Shown one piece after another: positions 62,401 through 64,000 of a stretch of DNA of 64,000 nt (position 1 is the stretch's first letter; each line of letters begins with the position of its first letter). Source of the DNA: Phytoseiulus persimilis. Its lineage: Eukaryota > Arthropoda > Arachnida > Mesostigmata > Phytoseiidae. The notes beneath the pieces are model-generated. The model saw nothing but the letters and a program-made list of their open reading frames with translations. It was not told the origin of the DNA and made no database searches. The position numbers were made by a program, and so were the translations under genes. The stretch lies in contig CM075101.1 in assembly GCA_037576195.1 (NCBI GenBank), forward strand, positions 14,260,001 to 14,324,000. Direction: 5' to 3'.

Positions 62401-64000
62401 GACGATTGTTCGACCCCGGAATTCGGTCTCGTTTTCCCGCGGTTGGAAATCCTCAGATTCCTTCAAAAGAGAGTACGACGGCAGACACAAGATCTCGTAG
62501 AGGGGGGAACTTCAAGTTGAGACAGCACTCGAAACCCGTAGATTACAGAGAGCATCGTTCCCTTCGGCATGAATGTTACAAATGAAGCTCTTCGTCGATC
62601 AACATTTGAGTGGGAATACAAACTCATTCAACTGGCATGGAAACAAATCTTCACTGAGATCGACACCGCCATTGAACGGGCAAAATACCGGCTGAGAAAA
62701 TATGGATGTCGAATAATGACGCTCATTGTGATGAATTTCCGTCGCATGGGCGTGTTTTGGTGCGGTGTAACGAGATTCAACGGTGACTCTTTCTTCGGTG
62801 CTGGCAAGAGCGCCGATTTCGGATATTCGAAGCCTCGCGCTCTGTGTAGCTCCAATCATGGCCTAGGATTGGTCTTTCCGCACTGAGATCACGCTGTACA
62901 GCATGGGAATACTCGAAGTCATAGTATTTCCTTCAGCGTATCGATTCCGTCTCCATGCGTCGCGTCATGCTACCTGACAGTCGAGCAAGCCAGTCGCCCA
63001 ACAGACAGACATAGACGCAGAAGAGTTTGAACAGCTTCACATGATTGGGATGGTGTGGGAATAGACGAGCTCGAAAGGCAAGTTCGCAGTTTCCATGATG
63101 TTTGCGTTCAACTACGACGACAATACGTCCACGTTCCGAGTAGAGTGTCCCCCCGATAATCACAGGATTGACGCGGAATCTTGTCGAATCGGCCGGGTCG
63201 CAAACGAGTTCACATCGGGGGCGGGTCACGCCCGTCCCGCTCATCCGAGGTAAGTGTCTGCGTGAGGGGGAAGGAAACACTCACCTTGCGTTGGACTTTG
63301 CCGTTGTTCCTACTCTGCGAGTATGGAGCTGTGGTGCGTAAGTCGGCTCCGTCGACGCTCTTGAGGCTCGTCTGTTCGTCTAAGCCTGGATTCTGTGAGG
63401 CGTCGAGCGAGCGCATGGAGTACTCAGAGGGGCTTTTCACCATCTGTTGTTGTTGATTAGAGGACTGATCGGCCGCGGCAGCCGCAGCTGCTTCGCGTTC
63501 CTCCCTCCGACCTTCACGCGCTTCACGCTTAGCCTCTGCTTGCCGATTCGCAAGATTGGTTCGCGCTACTTCTTTAGCTTCTTCCTCCTGAGGAACGAAG
63601 AATCGGCGTTAGAGGGACAACAAGTTGAACAACAGATCACCCAAGGCTCATCGGCTCCGAGCGCTATCCAGCCGAGGTCAGCGAGCCTGCTTTTAGCACG
63701 CTCTATCGCAACTCTCTCTACCGCCTCCGGGTCTGCTCTGAACCGCGATGGTTTGGCTAACTGAGTAGTATTCGGAATCGTTTCCCGTTCCGTCGGATCC
63801 ACCGATCCCGAGCAACCCGCGCTACGGCTGCGTCAGACGTATCCCCATGGAAAGGAGGTGCCGCACCAAACTCACCGCTCGCATCAGTTCTTCTAATTGG
63901 CGATCTTCTTCGGCTTCTTCTTCGGCGCGCTTCTGCAAGTCGTCATATGACATTGCGACAATCGCGAGGATCAAGTTGACAAGATAGAATGATCCCAGGA
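44348..64000 (-). CDS. para: Voltage-gated sodium channel alpha subunit (3' two-thirds, partial)
   Basis: Minus-strand gene running off the right edge. The window holds 19 exons from domain I S6 to the stop codon, about 1667 residues: 63876-64000, 63285-63587, 59018-59404, 58635-58737, 58058-58123, 55336-55634, 54895-55068, 54275-54450, 53316-53550, 52783-52884, 51883-52016, 51429-51781, 50973-51313, 50638-50811, 49844-49966 or 48319-48441 (alternatives), 45916-46479, 44592-45789 and 44348-44496. The product is the pore-forming channel of nerve and muscle action potentials and the target of pyrethroids. Selectivity-filter residues present are Glu (domain II), Lys (III) and Ala (IV), matching DEKA; the domain I Asp lies outside. 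The fast-inactivation motif is MFMT, as in insects. Frames and phases agree across all junctions. The I-II linker carries the typical [18 protein letters not shown]. The domain I exons and start codon lie beyond position 64000. Confidence 0.97.
44592..45789 (-). CDS. para: para exon: domain IV and C-terminal cytoplasmic part
   Basis: 399 codons. Voltage sensor [20 protein letters not shown], filter Ala in [11 protein letters not shown] (45199-45201), then [20 protein letters not shown] and the IQ-like [16 protein letters not shown]. Donor gtaagt, phase 1. Confidence 0.97.
45916..46479 (-). CDS. para: para exon: domain III S5-S6 and III-IV inactivation linker
   Basis: 188 codons. Pore loop [13 protein letters not shown] with the selectivity Lys (46204-46206). 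S6 is [20 protein letters not shown], with Ala1536, Phe1538 and Thr1539. The inactivation particle is [19 protein letters not shown]. Confidence 0.97.
46480..48318 (-). other. para intron after alternative exon B
   Basis: 1.84 kb with no further exon recognised. It would be spliced out from exon B; from exon A the intron would be 3.4 kb and include exon B. Confidence 0.5.
48319..48441 (-). CDS. para: para alternative exon B: domain III S3-S4
   Basis: 123 bp, phase 0 to 0. Reads [20 protein letters not shown], then [20 protein letters not shown] and R. Closer to the usual Drosophila form (VASLVGAGGIQAFK). Donor gtaagg. Including both exons would duplicate the S4 voltage sensor. Confidence 0.93.
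49844..49966 (-). CDS. para: para alternative exon A: domain III S3-S4
   Basis: 123 bp, phase 0 to 0. Reads [20 protein letters not shown], then [20 protein letters not shown] and R. Same length and phase as exon B; the two replace one another. Confidence 0.93.
50638..50811 (-). CDS. para: para exon: domain III S2-S3
   Basis: 58 codons, [14 protein letters not shown] to [15 protein letters not shown]. The following exon is chosen from two alternatives. Confidence 0.96.
50973..51313 (-). CDS. para: para exon: end of the II-III linker and domain III S1
   Basis: 113 codons. An acidic stretch leads to [20 protein letters not shown], then [20 protein letters not shown] (S1). Cysteine-rich compared with the insect PADCCPDSYYKKF. 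Confidence 0.94.
51429..51781 (-). CDS. para: para exon: II-III linker, middle
   Basis: 117 codons, from [20 protein letters not shown] through [14 protein letters not shown] to LQPGDFKAA. Acceptor tttcag, donor gtgggt. Weakly conserved, as is usual for this linker. Confidence 0.8.
51883..52016 (-). CDS. para: para exon: II-III linker, GC donor inferred
   Basis: Starts with [17 protein letters not shown] (NQISDQ is conserved) and runs to PTPELID. The phase-2 junction needed for the next exon fits ag/gcgagt, a GC-AG intron. The nearby gtaaac would shift the frame. Confidence 0.7.
52783..52884 (-). CDS. para: para exon: start of the II-III linker
   Basis: 34 codons, [20 protein letters not shown], aligned with NKIAEAFNRIGRFKSWVKRN. 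Acceptor ttctag, donor gtaggt. Confidence 0.92.
53316..53550 (-). CDS. para: para exon: domain II pore loop and S6
   Basis: 78 codons. [14 protein letters not shown] holds the selectivity-filter Glu (53466-53468). S6 is [20 protein letters not shown], with Leu at housefly position 1014, so no classical kdr change. Ends FGASNLSQ. Confidence 0.96.
54275..54450 (-). CDS. para: para exon: domain II S4-S5 (insecticide site)
   Basis: 176 bp, reading [38 protein letters not shown], then [13 protein letters not shown]. In housefly numbering position 918 is Leu (54391-54393, CTG), 925 is Val (54370-54372, GTG), 929 is Thr and 932 is Leu. Ends in phase 2. Confidence 0.96.
54895..55068 (-). CDS. para: para exon: domain II S2-S4 start
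   Basis: 58 codons, [20 protein letters not shown] to SVLRSFRL, with the [18 protein letters not shown] voltage-sensor start. Donor gtgagt. Confidence 0.96.
55336..55634 (-). CDS. para: para exon: domain II S1 and preceding acidic segment
   Basis: 99 codons plus a split codon. Starts [14 protein letters not shown] and continues through [13 protein letters not shown] and [20 protein letters not shown] (S1) to [18 protein letters not shown]. Confidence 0.95.
55635..58057 (-). other. para intron, 2.4 kb, no exon recognised
   Basis: Minus- and plus-strand frames of up to 139 codons occur but show no channel similarity. Confidence 0.5.
58058..58123 (-). CDS. para: para exon: 66-bp linker exon
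   Basis: Encodes [20 protein letters not shown], nearly identical to insect para ([20 protein letters not shown]). Phase 1 at both ends, donor gtatcc. Confidence 0.93.
58635..58737 (-). CDS. para: para exon: I-II linker, small
   Basis: 103 bp, phase 0 to 1; reads [20 protein letters not shown], aligned with NPFIEPVQTQTVVDMK of Drosophila. Confidence 0.9.
59018..59404 (-). CDS. para: para exon: I-II linker core
   Basis: 129 codons. Contains [54 protein letters not shown] and [17 protein letters not shown], all hallmarks of arthropod para. Donor gttcgt. The 3.9-kb intron before it shows no recognised exon. Confidence 0.95.
59405..63284 (-). other. para intron, 3.9 kb, no exon recognised
   Basis: Largest para intron in the window. 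A minus-strand frame of 147 codons at 61065-61508 has no similarity to sodium channels that I can see. Optional linker exons known in insects were not found here. Confidence 0.5.
63285..63587 (-). CDS. para: para exon: I-II linker, Ala/Glu-rich
   Basis: 101 codons, phase 0 at both ends. Reads [20 protein letters not shown], an Ala run, then [11 protein letters not shown] and ends KVQRK, matching the KVRK before SLSLPGSP in insect channels. Confidence 0.93.
63876..64000 (-). CDS. para: para exon: domain I S6 and start of the I-II linker (partial)
   Basis: Begins inside S6 ([20 protein letters not shown]) and continues into the charged linker ([12 protein letters not shown]). Donor gtgagt, phase 0. 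Cut by the window edge. Confidence 0.95.

Noticed and set aside
1-64000. CRISPR arrays, prokaryotic operons, rRNA genes
   Set aside because: No regularly spaced repeats, no Shine-Dalgarno-led gene chains and no rRNA sequence were seen; the window is eukaryotic.

Overview
The window is nuclear DNA from an animal with small spliceosomal introns. The sodium-channel gene at its right end has chelicerate-type residues, for example Leu at housefly position 918. Balanced base composition, short introns beside an intronless BBS4, and an arthropod-type sodium channel suggest a mite, most likely a parasitiform (Mesostigmata) species. The taxonomic placement is inference.

Layout: 1-4.3 kb is mostly featureless, with one small retroposed element flanked by 15-bp target duplications and a degenerate LINE fragment. 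4342-5592 (+) is an intronless BBS4 (BBSome subunit). 7511-8221 and 14845-15581 (+) are two tandem paralogs for 114-residue secreted proteins of unknown function, with matching exon structure and related upstream sequence. 9594-10559 (-) is an unidentified multi-exon gene with an apparent frameshift. A second copy of the retroposed element lies at 12488-12591. 15.6-27.8 kb is sparse; the best-supported piece is an unidentified exon pair at 20486-20996 (+) that resembles the N-terminal module of the next gene.

27801-31706 (+), 5' end not found, is the most interesting locus. Ten phase-consistent exons encode about 900 residues: a ubiquitin-like N-terminal module, a TIR domain that keeps the catalytic Glu, a second TIR-like domain that has lost it, a SLOG (Rossmannoid nucleotide-sensor) domain and a basic/acidic tail. 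This places a predicted NAD-consuming enzyme and a predicted NAD-derivative sensor on one chain, the two activities that bacterial Thoeris splits between ThsB and ThsA.

32977-33724 is a non-autonomous mariner-like element, followed by a 45-bp tandem repeat. 35.2-35.3 kb has polyadenylation signals on both strands. 44348-64000 (-) is the 3' two-thirds of the voltage-gated sodium channel gene (para), from the S6 segment of domain I to the stop codon. I could place 19 exons, including two mutually exclusive domain III S3-S4 exons. The channel carries Val at position 925, the residue known from pyrethroid-resistant Varroa (L925V).

Exon boundaries were read by eye from GT-AG sites, frame continuity and recalled family sequences; no alignment or database search was run.
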